The notes: generated by a model from the letters alone, not told the origin. DNA of 64,000 nt from Silurus meridionalis (GCF_014805685.1 NC_060892.1:9306990-9370989); one strand, 5' to 3'; shown: positions 48,340 to 61,017, numbered from the stretch's first letter. A program made the numbers and translations.

Positions 48340-48665
48340 ACATCACAGCAGGTAGTGTTGCTACTTTAGAGCTCCAGGGTACCTTTTGGAATTGTGAGCT
48401 GAGGTTGTAGTCTGTGTGGAGTTTCACTTATCCTTTATGTCCATGTGTTTTTCCGCTGGGTTCTTTGATTTGCACCCACATGTTAGACAGTAATCTGGCT
48501 ATGCAAAATTGCCTTTAGGTTTGAATGAGAGTGCAAATGGACACCCAGGGTGTGCTGTATTCCCACCTGGCTCTGGATTCACTGTGTTGCTAAACAAGAT
48601 ACAGTCTTATTGAAAATAAAATTACTGATTGGATCAGTAAATAAAAAAAAATGCTCAATGGATGG
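48340..48665 (+). repeat. Ubiquitous teleost dispersed repeat
   Basis: GTCTGTGTGGAGTTTCACTTATCC, TCCGCTGGGTTCTTTGATTTGCACCCACATGTTAGACAG, AAATTGCCTTTAGG and GTGCAAATGGACACCCAGGGTGTGCTGTATTCCCACCTGG follow, in order, a very common fish interspersed repeat. A shorter relative lies at 6075-6240. Confidence 0.7.
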
Positions 48666-50739
48666 TTTACAAAAATATTTACATTTTATTGCCAATATTA
48701 TGGTTTAATTAAATATTATGGTTACAGTAAGAGCATTACAGTGCTAATGCTGAGATTACCTTTAGTTTAAATAGTATGTTCAGTCCATAGAAATACCTAC
48801 TGCCAATTGACAACCTTTGGTGTCACCTAGACAATATAATCAATCTTGTATCCTTGATCTATCCTTTAGCCGGCTCACGTTCTTTTTCAGATCCAGCTTT
48901 GCCTACACTAATAGGCTGTATGCTTGTCAAGCACATCACACCACTGAGCTCAAGGAACAGTTTGTTTTTTGGTTTTGGCTCAGTAAGGAACGAATGTTTT
49001 GTTCCGAGCTAGGCTGGAGATGACAGCTCCGTCATGGCTTTCGCACCTGCTGAGAGTTCATTTGCTCATAGGCGGTTTGGTTCATCTGACGAGTGTGTGA
49101 AAGTGAGACAGAATGAAAATAAGAGAATACAGCAGTTCATGTCTTCTGGGACATGCAGTTGCTAAACTAAATTATATCTGGACATAGCATGAACGCTGTT
49201 CATAGCCACATGCCCCTAAACAAAACATCCCTCTAATTTTATAACAGAAACCGAACCGATCGTTATATCATTACATAACCCATGAAACGGGATAACAATA
49301 AAATGCTAAATATCCCAGCGCCCCATTAGACAAAATCATTCGTACGATGCAGTGCCATGGCACACACACTATTAGCTTCTCCCAGTTGCATTACTGCGTG
49401 TGAGTTTTGATTAAGTATCAGCTCCCCGAGGTGCCGTTCAGAAAGATGAAGCCGGGGCTGAGGGACTCCTGAGACGGAATTTATGGCAGCGCTACATTCA
49501 TCAACTCTACAAAAGACGAGTGAGAGAAGAGAGAGGCACAGAAACTAGCTGCCTCCAGACAGGCACACAGAAGAGAAAGAGAGAAATGGAAAGATAGCAT
49601 AGGGAAGAAAATGTCCAAATATAATAGCAAAATGAAGCACATCCCCTAATGTAGGTAAACCAAATTTGTTTCCTGAATGATCAAAACCAGAGGAATATAT
49701 CTGTAGTGACCACTATGTCCAACTGGCGTTTATACATTTGGCTCATAGCCTGCTAGTGTGTCTTTAGCTTACAGTACATTTTTACATGCAAAGAGCTTCA
49801 CCAATTCATTTCAGATTCCCAATGATCCTAAACTACATCCCTAACAATTTGATGACTTGCATAAATAAGATATATATAAAACCTGTTCCTAACATCTGCA
49901 CATTATTAGCATGACTTCAGGTTTAGTGTCTAAGTGGTTAAGGCATTGGATTTTGAATCAGAATGAATTGGTCGTGTGTACAAATAGCAGCACTATGAAG
50001 CTGCCACTGTTTGGTTAACCCTCTACTGCTCACTTGTACAAATTAAATAAACAAAGCATATTCTGTATACGATCATCTTCCAAATGCTACATATTTCTCA
50101 AGAGCAAGCAGAAGTAATTTATCAGCAAATATCATAATCCAGTGTGATTATTAAAATGATAGCTGGAAGTGTACAACTGCAAAAAAACTAGACAATTAAA
50201 AACTGGAAAATACCAGGAGATGCTCATCTAATATTTTCCAAGCCTGTGCCCCTTAAAACTCAAATGCTTATGGTTCTCTGCTCACCACAGTTCTAAAAAG
50301 TGGTTAATTACCTTAGCCTTAATGTTTAGCTTTTCTCCTGTGACCCCTCTTATCAACAAGATGGTTCGACCTGCAGAAGTGCCACTCACTGGATGTTTTT
50401 AGTTTTCTGCACCATTCTATGTATACTCTAGAACTGTGTGGAAATTCAACAAAGTTTCTCAAAGTCATACAGCAGCCAATCTGGCGGCAATAAATATTGG
50501 TCAAAGTCATTTAGATGGCATTTAATTCATATTTTGTTTCGTGTAAATATGTGAAGCTGTTGACCTGCAATTGCAAGGTTGTTTTGCAGTGCCTGTGCTG
50601 CTAAGTGTATAAGGTTTTAACTGGCTTGTAATGATAACAAATGAGACGCATATAAAAGATAGCAAAAGAGAGACATAAAAGACAGCAAGATTTGGGAATA
50701 ACAAAAGAAATATAGGCTGCAAAAATGTTTTGTTGAATG
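48666..50739. repeat. minar1 intron 1 segment with a SINE at 49907-50060
   Basis: At 49907-50060, GTGTCTAAGTGGTTAAGGCATTGG (A box) and a degenerate B-box region precede AGCACTATGAAGCTGCCACTGTT, the same SINE as elsewhere. The stretch 49300-49560 contains more CpG and GC than its surroundings and no repeat; its role is unknown. Confidence 0.55.
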
Positions 50740-52022
50740 TAGGGCTACAACAACTGATCAATAAAATCAATAATAATCGATAATTAATTTAGATGTCAAC
50801 GAATGCTGTTATCGATTAGTTGGGCTGCACAAGTTTCGGTTTAGTGTGATGGCAAGATAACATGGCCGCTATCTTGCCATCACGAGTACAGGTCAACCGA
50901 CAGCAGGAAAAAGTGTGCACCCCAAGTGACGGATGAAGGTGAAACATCAGTACGGTAAACAAAAACTGTATAATCCTCATCATGTGGGAATGGTTTAATA
51001 AAGTGCTATTGGGTAAACTGTTTGTTGGTAACTATGGGACAGTCGCATTGAATCTGTTTTGTCGTGACTCGCGAGCATCAGGTTGCACAATCACCTTGTT
51101 TGTGACAAAGTCTAGTTTATTTCTATAGCGTTTTACACAACAGACAGTGTCTCAAAGCATCTTTACAGAATTTAAGGAGTTAATGTGAATGGTGTGTATT
51201 TATCCCTTATGAGCAGCCATGGCGACTGTGGCAAGGAAAAACTCCCTTAAATGACATGAGGAAGAAACCTTGAGAGGAACCGGGCTCAAAAGAGGAAACC
51301 CATCCTCATTTGGGTGACATCAAGAGTGTGATTATAAATCTTTCAACAATACAGAACACTGGACTAACATTAAACAAAAAAATAAAAAACAAAAGCAGCA
51401 AATAACAGTAGCAGTAAACGATTAAATTGTAGTAACTGTTGTGGTTTTCAGCGAAACCACAGTAAACCAATGCATATTATTTCCTTTTTTTTTTTAATCA
51501 AGCCTGTTAGCTTGCTGCGTTTCTCCCATTCTCTTTTTATAACACTTTTCCACCACAACAGTTAACTTGTCTGTTAACAATGTTGGAGTATATTTTATAA
51601 AGATTTTTAAGCATTGTTGTTAACTTGCTATCTGCAATTATCATTAAAAACAATATGAATGTCGATTTTTGCAAATTGCTTTACCTTGCATAATCAAATG
51701 CTGTTTTGTTTGTTTTGTTTTTTTGTTTTTTTTTACAGAAAGAAACAACTCGGCATGAGTGAATTTGTTCAAGGAGAAATCCCCATGCACTTATTAACAA
51801 GCAGCCACTATAAGCTTTATAAAATGTCAAAATTAGAGATACATAATATGTGGCACACACCTTTAGTACACCTTTATACATAAATACCCTGAATTAGGGT
51901 TTTATATGGTTATAATAAGCAAAACTAAAAAAAATCTAATTAATCGATTATTAAAAAACAACAACAATAATAATAATCGTCCGATTAATTGATTATAAAA
52001 ATAATCATTAGTTGCAGCCCTA
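50740..52022. mobile_element. Non-autonomous hAT-type element with 8-bp target duplication
   Basis: The ends are TAGGGCTACAACAACTGATC and, inverted, TAGGGCTGCAACTAATGATT. Both continue into ATAATCGAT-rich arms. The flanks are GTTGAATG (50732-50739) and GTTAAATG (52023-52030), an 8-bp direct duplication with one difference, as for hAT elements. The interior carries no transposase. It contains the dispersed repeat block TTTATTTCTATAGCGTTTTACAC...CAAAGCATCTTTACAGAA (51115-51175), extended to about 51330, and a T-rich run at 51705-51735. Confidence 0.88.
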
Positions 52023-52030
52023 GTTAAATG

Positions 52031-53147
52031 TCTAATGAACATTAAATGTATAGATGTAAAACCTGAAAATACTGACAATCCAAATTCACAGATATAATAA
52101 ATAGGTTAAAATCTGTACTACTGACTGTGTTTTCTAATAGTACATTATGTACATTCTGTTATATTGCACAAGAAGCACACTGCGACTTAAACACACCGAA
52201 CACATTCATATTTTGCATAATCATGTACTAATCACTCAGTAATCACTCAGGTTTGCAGAGTTATTATTGTTCATTATAAGAAATTAATAAAAGGATTATC
52301 TAATTTAATCAGATACAAATATACATTATTCATTTGGTCTTGATTGTTTTTTTGTTTTTTAATTAAGGTGTGAAAATGTAAAAAAATATTCAGTCACATT
52401 AAAATTATTAATTAATACTGGGATGCACTCAAAATTAATAAATGCCATTCATTCTAAAAAAGAGAAGGCATTTAAGCTTTCACAAAGCATTAGAAACATA
52501 ATGCAGTTTTATACTTATGTGAGGATCAGAATGTCAAAACTCGGGTCAGGACACTAATTCAATAAAGTCTCTTGGAGGAACGTCAGTACAAAACATTTGA
52601 CCTGCGCCCTAGCAAAGGACATAATAGCAATTACCATCCTTTTCCACTCATGCACCTAAAATCAATTCTGTAGTCGGATATGTGTACTGTATTGCGCCCT
52701 GTATTTTTAGCAGACGACTTGCATCCGAGATTTTCAGTGCGCTACTGCCCTTTGTGTAAGATGATGGATGTGTTAACTTAGGAGGTGGTAAAAGCTCTAT
52801 TCTTCTGAAGCCTTTCACCAACAATATGCCTAATAATCTGACTATGTATTTATCTTTGAGCTCGATGCACCCTTCAAAACGCTTCTCTCATTTTGATTTC
52901 GGAGCTTATAAAACAAGCAAGAGTTTGTTGTTGCACTGTCACGAGTGGACTAAAAAAGGAACATTGCAATTATTCACTGTATAATAAGGCAAAATGTATA
53001 TAGTTTCCATTAAAACCTATTAAGGTTTATAGAAAAAGTACTGGATTAGGATCATAAGCCACAATTTGCTTATATCTTCTTCTACTCAGCAAGCTAATTT
53101 AATTACCTATAAACTTCTACAAAGAAACAACAAACCGTTTTCTTTAC
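52031..53147. other. minar1 intron 1, first kilobase, nothing recognised
   Basis: AT-rich intron sequence down to the gtaaag donor at 53147-53142. No further exon or transposon was seen. Confidence 0.5.
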
Positions 53148-55382
53148 CTCTTTGGCTTTCCTGTGTCTGTCCTTGCTTTCACAATGTCGGTCCTTCTCTT
53201 TCACATCTTCTCCTGGATGGCTTGAATAAGAGACAGTTCTCCAGTCACGAGGTGAATTGGTGATGCTGGCCACTTTGGACTCTGTAGCACTGTTCTCCTC
53301 TGTGAGTGACCTAGAAGACCTGCGAGTGAACATGCTCTTCTTTAGTGCCTTCACCCTCAGGCTTCCACTTCCACTAGCATCTGAGCAGCACCAGTCAGTG
53401 TTTGTGTCTACTTTGACAGTGTGGCCTGTGGTGTGGCACTGGAACATGTGTGGTGAAAGGTCCACATCTGTCTGAATCTGGGCCATGCCAGCCTCATTTG
53501 ATTTTCCATTGGCTTCTGGCTCTTGGATCTTCTCATCCAGCCTGGTGAGCTTAGTCAAGACCTGTGAAATCTCACCACGCACTCCTGAGAGGGATTCAAG
53601 CTTCTTCTCGATTTCACCAATCCTGAGGACCAGCTTGCATACACTCGCTTTGAGCTCGTCATCAGTGTTCTCCAGACTGTGGAATAGATGGTCTAACTTG
53701 CTGGCAGACTTGCCAAGTTTGATCGTGTTGCGATCAGGTGAGCTATCGCCATCTGACTTTGTCACCTGAGAGAGTGAGCCATTGCTGTTGTAACAGGATG
53801 ACTGGGGTATCCCAATAGAGTCACATATACTCATATCATCCAGAAACCGAAATATGTCACTAATGTCATCGCTGACAAGCTCACATTCCTCATCTGCATG
53901 TTTGAAAGGTGGCCTCTCTGCATACTTGTGCATGCTGTAATCTTTCAGCTTCCTCTGTTCTGACTGGTCAGTCTGAGTTCCTACACTAAGAGCACTGTCC
54001 ATGTTAGCAGTCTGGAGCGATGGACAGTTGATGCTCTTGTCCTTATATCTCTTTCCTCCTTCCCTCTTTTCAGAACTTGGACCACAACTAACAGAGGTCA
54101 TCTCTTTTATCTTTGGTCCGCTGGACTTCTTTGAGAAGCCTGACGGAGATGCTGTGGGCTTCTCTTTGGCACACTGAAAGTGCTGGTCATTGTCCATCAT
54201 GCTGATATGGCGGTGATTGTCTACTGGCTGTTTATGGTTTAAAAAGGATCTTTCAAATTCAGAGCCCTCATCTGCATTCAGACTTAAGCTCTTGACTGGC
54301 CAGGCAGGCTGCCTGCCCGACTTTCCAGAAATCCTCTTGGTGTTCACACACTCAGTGATCGTTGTTGGACCAAAATATGTAGAGGCCTGTAAGTCATCTA
54401 GACTCTCATGCTTCACTCGCCCTTTGCTTTGGATAGGGGAGTTGACAGGTTCAAAATAAGGGTTGCTATATGGCAACTCAAAGCTGTGGTTAAAGAAAGT
54501 CGGTGGCTTGTGCAATTCCCTCCGGTGGTATTCTCCACTGTCTCTGGCACTGGCTTTAGACTCCGTTGAAACCACATGGGGTGAAAAGGCAACAAGGTTG
54601 TGAAAGTCCTCCTTAAAAATATTCCGCTTTTGCATGCACGAGTGCACAGGAAAAGACTCTGAGTTAGGCAGAAAAACCTCCTTGCCACCCGGATTGATGT
54701 GCAGTGAGTCGTGGTCAGTGGTGGACTCACTGTCGATGTCCATGGGGAAATAGGTGCTTTGCATCTCACACGGAGGAGGACTGGCACTGGCATACTGAGG
54801 CAGATGCTGCAGCTTATCCAGTGATGCTGCTCTACATTTCAGATCCTTGCTGACTCCCAGGAGAAAATTGGGCTCTGAAGCTGGTATAAATGGCTGACAG
54901 CTGTTGCACTCAGATTTGGGGCAGGGTGAGTTCCGAGAAGCATGATGACCCCTTCTGTCTGTGCGACCATAAACACTTTCACACTCGTTGTACTTATACA
55001 CATCTGTATCAGACCTGCATGACTCAAAGGACTGATTCTTATGAAACTTGGGTTTATGCCTAACTGGCAACTTGTCTTTGGCCATCCCACCATTCATCTG
55101 GATGAGGTTAAACATGGTCACTATGTCTGCAGCTACCATGAGTTTCTTAGACTGCTGGTCCTCCACCGTACACCTCATTTTGTCCTTAAATAAGGTGGCG
55201 GGAAAACTAGGATCCAGACATGCTGTGTAGAATAGCAAACTTCGCAGTTTTGCCAGATGGACCAGGTCAAAACGAGCACACAAAGACTTACACAGATCCT
55301 GATAAGACACAGTGCTGTACTTGGTGTCTAGTTCCTCCAAAATCCTGACAAGGAAAATCGAGTATTCTGGCACTGCATCCAT
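53148..55382 (-). CDS. minar1: minar1 coding exon 1 (residues 1-745)
   Basis: MINAR1 (major intrinsically disordered Notch2-binding receptor 1, formerly KIAA1024, also UBTOR) is a membrane protein reported to bind and stabilise NOTCH2 and to dampen mTOR signalling, with roles in neurite growth and angiogenesis. This exon holds the ordered N-terminus, recognisable by VSYQDLCKSLCARFDL at residues 25-40 and LRSLLFYTACLDP at 46-58. A long serine-rich, low-complexity region follows, as expected of a disordered ectodomain or cytosolic part. A heptad-like stretch at about residues 555-622 (DHLFHSLENTDDELKA to TKLTRLDEKIQ) could form a coiled coil. The ATG at 55382 is preceded in frame by a TAA eight codons upstream, which supports this start. 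The exon ends at GAG before gtaaag; reading on in the genome adds 14 codons to a stop, which are intronic. There is no frameshift. Confidence 0.96.
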
Positions 55383-55430
55383 TATGGGGGGCTGATGTGA
55401 GACTTATCTTAGAGAGGAGGCGATAACCTG
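55383..55430 (-). promoter_or_regulatory. minar1 5' UTR part and splice acceptor
   Basis: The 45 bases before the ATG contain an in-frame TAA. Upstream, tctcttcatgcag ends at 55428, a good acceptor with a pyrimidine-rich tract. The 5' UTR is therefore interrupted by an intron and the promoter lies at a higher coordinate. Confidence 0.7.
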
Positions 55431-55724
55431 CATGAAGAGACAGAAGGGATTAGTTATGGGAGATACTATCTGGCTGTCTGCAGAGGTTAACTAAAGTCCT
55501 CTTTAAACCTTATCACAGCCTGCACACAAATTGTAAGACATGTTTTAGTAATAATAATAAAAATAAGAATAATCATAATTAAACTGGTAGTGGTGATGTT
55601 TTACTATGCAATATTATTCTTAACCACAAAACAGCAACAGTAAACAGAAAATTGCAAAATAGAAAATCTGATTCTGCATTTGTGCAATCTGCAGTTTGAT
55701 AGATACAAATTTTGCTTACATTGC

Positions 55725-55733
<9 letters not shown>

Positions 55734-55788
<55 letters not shown>
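55734..55788. repeat. TA microsatellite upstream of minar1 exon 1
   Basis: A perfect TA run of about 27 copies in the intron preceding the first coding exon, after an A homopolymer. Confidence 0.95.
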
Positions 55789-55792
<4 letters not shown>

Positions 55793-55969
55793 GCTGAAAT
55801 AAGATATTGAGTCAATTGGACCATCAATTAAAAATCCTTCAGTGAATGAAAGAATATGTTCACATTATTTCTTTAGTAACACAATTCACAGTAAACTAAG
55901 ACAAGAAGAAAGGACATACCTATTGCATTGTCCCATCTGCAATCCTGTGCATGAAAAAAAATTATTGCT

Positions 55970-56125
55970 TATTATCCGGATGCATTTCGCTCGCCGTTTC
56001 CTTCATGGTCGTGCATTGGAAATGAAGTGGAGGATGAGAGCTCTGATAGCTTTCCTATGCATGCGCTCCGTTTGCAGACTCGCTCGCTTTGGGCTTTGTT
56101 GTCTATACAGTCCCGGGTTTGCAGA
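55970..56125 (-). promoter_or_regulatory. CpG-enriched patch, candidate minar1 promoter or noncoding first exon
   Basis: Within an AT-rich neighbourhood this stretch has about ten CpGs (TTTCGCTCGCCGTTTCC, GGTCGTGC, ATGCGCTCCG, GACTCGCTCGC, CCCGGG). It lies 0.55-0.7 kb above the splice acceptor of the first coding exon, where a noncoding first exon could be. No TATA box or donor site is compelling. This is a positional inference. Confidence 0.3.
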
Positions 56126-56678
56126 GGGGGGTATGGAAAGCCAAACGGTTCAGAAACGTGGGAAATATCCAAAATGATTTTACAAAGCCACATACTATGA
56201 TTTTATTGATTTTTAATTATTTTTTTGTGAGCGTGCGAAATTCTTTCACATGCTCAAATATGGTCGTTTTCTAATGGGTACAGTTATAAAAGTTTTTCTC
56301 TTTTGTACGTATTTTGACCAGATATTTCGTTATAGCGGCTTGGTACTGGAATGAACTTCATCTAAATATCTGAACAGTTCAGTCTGTTTTTAAACAAATT
56401 AAAGACCTTCATGTTTCGAAATTAATGAAATTAGCACAAAAAAAAAAATATACCAATTTTTATGTTTTCCACTATGGATACCATTAACCTCATCAGCTGT
56501 GAACCATTAAAACCATTATCAAATAGGTCATTCTTTAATTGAAATTTAAATTTTTTTTTTTAAATGAGCAGCAGTTAATCTTGCCATACCTGCCATGTGA
56601 TTAATAACATTATTATGAATGTCCTAAAGCAAAATGTGTGTTTTGTTTTTATATTTGATAAAAATCTCTTTTCATATA

Positions 56679-57416
56679 CAGTACTGTGCAAATATTTTTG
56701 GCAGTACAAAAGAAAATGCGCTAAAGTGAGAATGCTTTGAAAAATAAAAATCATTTACCAAAATTGAAAGTAAATGAACAGAATAAAAATCCAAATTAAA
56801 TCTATATTTGGTGTGACCATCCTTCTCTTTCAATTCTTACTTTTGCACACTTTGCACACCTGCGCAAGGTCAGTGATTGTGTCTGATCAGAGTTAGGTGT
56901 ATGATTAACCAATTATAACAACCAGGTGCTAATGATCATAAATCTGATATGTAGGTTAAAACGTTTATTTAGCAGCAAGACAATCCCACACAGACAGCCA
57001 TTAAGAACTATCTTTAGTGCTGAGAAGAACAAGGAGTCATGGAAATTATAGTTTTGACCACCACATAATCCTGATCTCAACATCGAGTCTGCCTGGGATT
57101 ACATGAACAGAGGAAAGAATGTGAAGCAACCTACATCTACAGAACTGTGGTTAATTTTCTATTGTTCTGGAACAACCTACAGTACCTGTCAAGTTCCTTC
57201 TAAGCCTGTGCAAGTGTATCTAGAAGAATTGATGCTGTTTTGCAGTCAAAGGGTGTTCGCATTAAATACATATTTGATTTGGATTCGTCTTCTGGTAATT
57301 TTCCTTCTATTTTGTTTACTGATAAAAATACATTTATTTACACACTGCTTTTTTTTTAAAGCATTCTTATTTTTACAGGGTTTTTTCCGAGTGCCTAAAA
57401 CTTTTGCACAGTACTG
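56679..57416 (+). mobile_element. Tc1-like transposon, internally deleted (about 740 bp)
   Basis: The ends are CAGTACTGTGCAAATATTTTTGGCA and, inverted, CAGTACTGTGCAAAAGTTTTAGGCA, with TA on the left flank and TGTA on the right. The interior codes for the last part of a Tc1 transposase in broken frames (PSKPVQVYLEELMLF, then KGVRIKYIF). An AAGACAATCCCACACAGACAGCCAT block corresponds to the mid-catalytic region. It is non-autonomous. Confidence 0.85.
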
Positions 57417-57894
57417 TGTATCTGGCATCTGTGTGTTACCAATAAAGACCATAACACCATGGAGAGCAACACCAGAATTTTTTTCATTAAAACGTTTTTT
57501 TATTTTAAATTTGCTTTGACTAGATGTACGCAAAATGAATAAACAGTTACATGTCAAATTATGACATGAAAATCATGCCTTCGTTATACATATGTAAAAC
57601 AACTGGTTGATGTGGCGGCTCAGGGGCTGAGATGTTGACCCTCTGATCAGAAGTTAGGTGTCTGCCAATGTCATAAATGTAAAACATGTTTATTTTCATT
57701 CCACTCGTAAATATAACTGTTGTCAAAGTCTCCAGTATTAATAGCAAAAAAACAAGTTGCAGGCCATGCATTTGGTACTTGGGCCTTTAGTGAGGACTTA
57801 CCCAACTTAATCTACCTCTTAATACCACCACTGTCATGTCACAATGATAGAAACCATCAATATTATACAAAAACGTAATTATAACAATGTGTGG

Positions 57895-57951
<57 letters not shown>

Positions 57952-58195
57952 AAGCCATTTCGAATTTTGAGGGTGAATACCATTTTTACTAAAGCAAGAA
58001 ACCCAGTTGACAACTCCAAACCTCTACACTACCACCACAACTGTGCACCTACATCATCTGGAGCAGTTCAGAACCAATATTTGTCTAATAACATGACAAA
58101 ACAAAACAAATGTAAATAAAATACAACATACTCACCAGAGATGCATACTCATGATGCATACTCATATAATTTGCACTGCTCCTCAGGGACTGTAA
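57417..58195. repeat. Unannotated DNA with a GA microsatellite
   Basis: A GA run lies at about 57901-57947. Nothing else is recognised. Confidence 0.8.
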
Positions 58196-58197
58196 GC

Positions 58198-58776
58198 CAG
58201 TGGTGTTGCTTGTAGGCACTGGTCTGGAAGTGGCGAACAAACCCTTTCCTTGGCTGAGACAAGCTAGCTAGCTTCAGGGTTGGCTGACCTCTCCTCTAGC
58301 TTTTCTGGAAAAGTTAACCTTGAAAATGAATTTTTAAGAATGTCCGAGACTAAATCAATTTCTTTTCCTCTGATGTATTAATGTGTGCAGAGCGCTACAT
58401 ACATGTTTTGCTAGTCAAACTTGTCTGTAACAGTTTCTAAAATCTGATTGGTCAAAGAAACAAACCCATTGCTTATATAGTCTAAGGTACATGGGCCAGC
58501 ACTACTGAGTGTGAAGGCCCTGGGCAGATTAGATTGACATGGCAGTACATAGAGGCTAAAATCTGATTGAACAAAAAATCTAACATCAACATAAACGTAC
58601 TGAAAGCGGTGTAGCTAAGAGAACTGCTACATAATGAAAAGAATAGATTGCTGGAAATAAATTAATACAATTTCATATAACAAAAATTAGCATTTAGGTT
58701 GAAAATTTAGGTCAGTGCTTCTGATAGTGTTCAGGCCAGCAGAGAAGGCTTTGCTGCCCCTGACTGCCCACCACTT
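58198..58776. mobile_element. Possible unclassified MITE
   Basis: The left part begins CAGTGGTG and the right part ends CACCACTT after a GCTTTGCTGCCCCTGACTGCCC block that I associate with a common fish MITE. The inverted match is only eight bases or so and no target duplication is clear, so both ends and class are uncertain. Confidence 0.3.
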
Positions 58777-60315
58777 AAAAAGAAAACTTCAATTATGTAT
58801 AAAACATATTTTTCAGCTTTAACAGTGAATTAGATTTTTTACATATAAATGACCGTATGGCTTTCCACATATCAGTTGCTAGATAAATGAAGCTGCTGTG
58901 TTTTTTACCTACATTGACTTAATCATTCCTCCAAGCCTGCCATGCAGGTGTTGGGGTAAATATCAGAGGAAGTGATTTAGAGGGAAATAGTATTCAAGAT
59001 AAAATAGAAGCCCAAATTTAGTATTAAGCAAGATAATAACAATGAGCACATTCAGATATATATATATATATAAAAAAACTGTCTATAGCAATCTAAGTGT
59101 ATTACAGCAAAATGTTATTAAACTCATACTGAATATTAGCTCTATAATTACCATGCAGATGAATATTGCATCACATTACATTCAAATATGCTGCTGGAAT
59201 ATTGAAATGACACAAAGCAGTATTATATCATTCACTAAACACTATACATTACTATACAACACTATATATTTAATGAACGATGCTTCTCCCTCCTGCAACA
59301 TCACATCATGATTTACACCTTTAGTAAAATCTACCATACCAATGCAGAAAAAGAAAATAGACCTCACAGTACCTTAAGACATTTTAGGTAGCATCACATT
59401 AATATGTTAAGAAGAATTAAAAAATAAACAAAATAATATAATTTTGCCAAAGTCAGATCAGCTGATCTGTGTTTTGTGTTCTGAAATGCAGTAAATCAAT
59501 GTAGCATCGTTACATTTAGAAAGAGATGTATAAATCTCACGAGATGCCCAAATCTCCTGACATGACAAATATATCTCTGAACACCATCATCTGTTATCTC
59601 TTGACATTTTTTCCTTGTAGTTATGAGATGTTCTGCTCATCCGCCTCTGTTTACTCCATCACTTCAAGATCAATTTTATCGAGGTGGTTAAAATGTACCA
59701 AGTAGTGCAGACTGACTTTTTTTTTTTTTTTGTTGTAAAATGCTGAAACCCAACAAATCAATATAATATCTGTGCCTGCTCAGCAGTTAGGATTTGGTTG
59801 GTGGCACACAGAGATGGATTTTGGAATTTGATGGAGGTATATGTCACTTAAAGTAAAGTTTCACACTCTGTAGGTATTACAGCTATTTTAGGATACACTT
59901 AGCATCTTACTTTCAATGCTGGTCTTAACTTCTGCAGATAATACCAGCAATTGCAAAAGATTTATTAAAACTCTGAAACCATTAGTTCTTTTCCCTTTTG
60001 GACAAATTTATGAGATACATGAAGCAACTGATTCATGTGACATTTAGGTTTTGAAAGTCAGCGAGCAACATTAAGGATGAGTACATCAGGCCTCACTATT
60101 CTCATGGGCCTGCAAAATGTAGGTAATGTGTCAATTAAAATTCTGTCTTAAAACAGTTACTCAAAGTTACTTAAAGATTTTGGAAGTCACTGTGTGCATT
60201 ACTATTAAATACAGTAATCATCATCATCATCATTTCCATGATCATTATCTAATAAGTGTTTTTATAGACTAGTCCCTAGTGCTTAGAATAGTCACTTGTC
60301 ATTTTATTCATTTAG

Positions 60316-60376
<61 letters not shown>

Positions 60377-61017
60377 GGGATGGGACAAAAAAGGGTGAGG
60401 TATAAAAGTGGGTGCAAGAGTCAGTGGTAGGACATAGAAAGATCACATGTGAATATGAAAGATGCATATAGCATTTATCTGTTAATCTGTAACTGGTGGG
60501 GTCAAGGTGGTTTAAGATGAGGTTACTAGTTTGGTAATATTTTGAAAGGTTTTTTAAAAGCAAAAAACATTTATTTAAACCAGTGTTGATTTATTTATTG
60601 ATTATTGATTAAGCACTTTTGTACATTGCTCCAGATAAGGTAGTCTGCTAAATGTTTTAAATGTAAAGTTAAGTTAAAGTAAAAAAAAAAGGGACAGGCA
60701 CAGACAAATGTGATAGATATATGAACAAGATAAAAAGCTTAGACCAGTTATGAACTTGAGTAATGAAGCTAAGTTTGTGTGTAAGATTTAGGCCATGCAC
60801 ACTTCAGGTATGAATCCACTGGATCTATACAGTTCTTAATAGTAAGTTATGGTACAGATACAACCAATGTAATTACAACTATAAAGTAACATCAGTAGCT
60901 CTTAGGGAACAATTGTGTGAAACATTTAACTACATTTATTTACCTGGTTAATTAATATAAAAATAGATACGGCGTAAAGTATACTACCGTAGTTAAAAGT
61001 ATTTAGCCTCTTCTTAT
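58777..61017. repeat. Intergenic DNA with a GT microsatellite and a SINE/L2 tail
   Basis: A GT run lies at about 60318-60374. At 60570-60668 TTTATTTATTGATTATTGATTAAGCACTTTTGTA and GATAAGGTAGTCTGCTAAATG match the 3' tail shared by L2 LINEs and a fish SINE; compare 10740-10797 and 17640-17665. A CAT run is at 60219-60234. No gene was seen. Confidence 0.7.

Larger units (their letters stand above)
26576..55427 (-). other. minar1 gene, visible part of the transcription unit
   Basis: Three coding exons are joined by canonical GT-AG introns. Intron 1 is 53147-39599 (donor GAG|gtaaag, acceptor caacag|ACA) and intron 2 is 39343-26774 (donor CAG|gtgaga, acceptor caacag|ACC). All junctions are phase 0. 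The joined frame codes for 745 + 85 + 65 = 895 residues, close to the roughly 916 residues I recall for human MINAR1. A further acceptor at 55428-55430 shows that the 5' UTR continues in an upstream exon. Neither the promoter nor the poly(A) site is fixed. Both large introns are packed with transposons, while the exons are intact. Confidence 0.95.

Noticed and set aside
53257..55230. Plus-strand open frames within the minar1 exon 1 region
   Set aside because: They are complementary-strand shadows of a long, clearly coding minus-strand exon.
58198..58776. A confident MITE assignment
   Set aside because: The inverted ends match over only about eight bases and no target duplication could be found, so it is listed only at low confidence.
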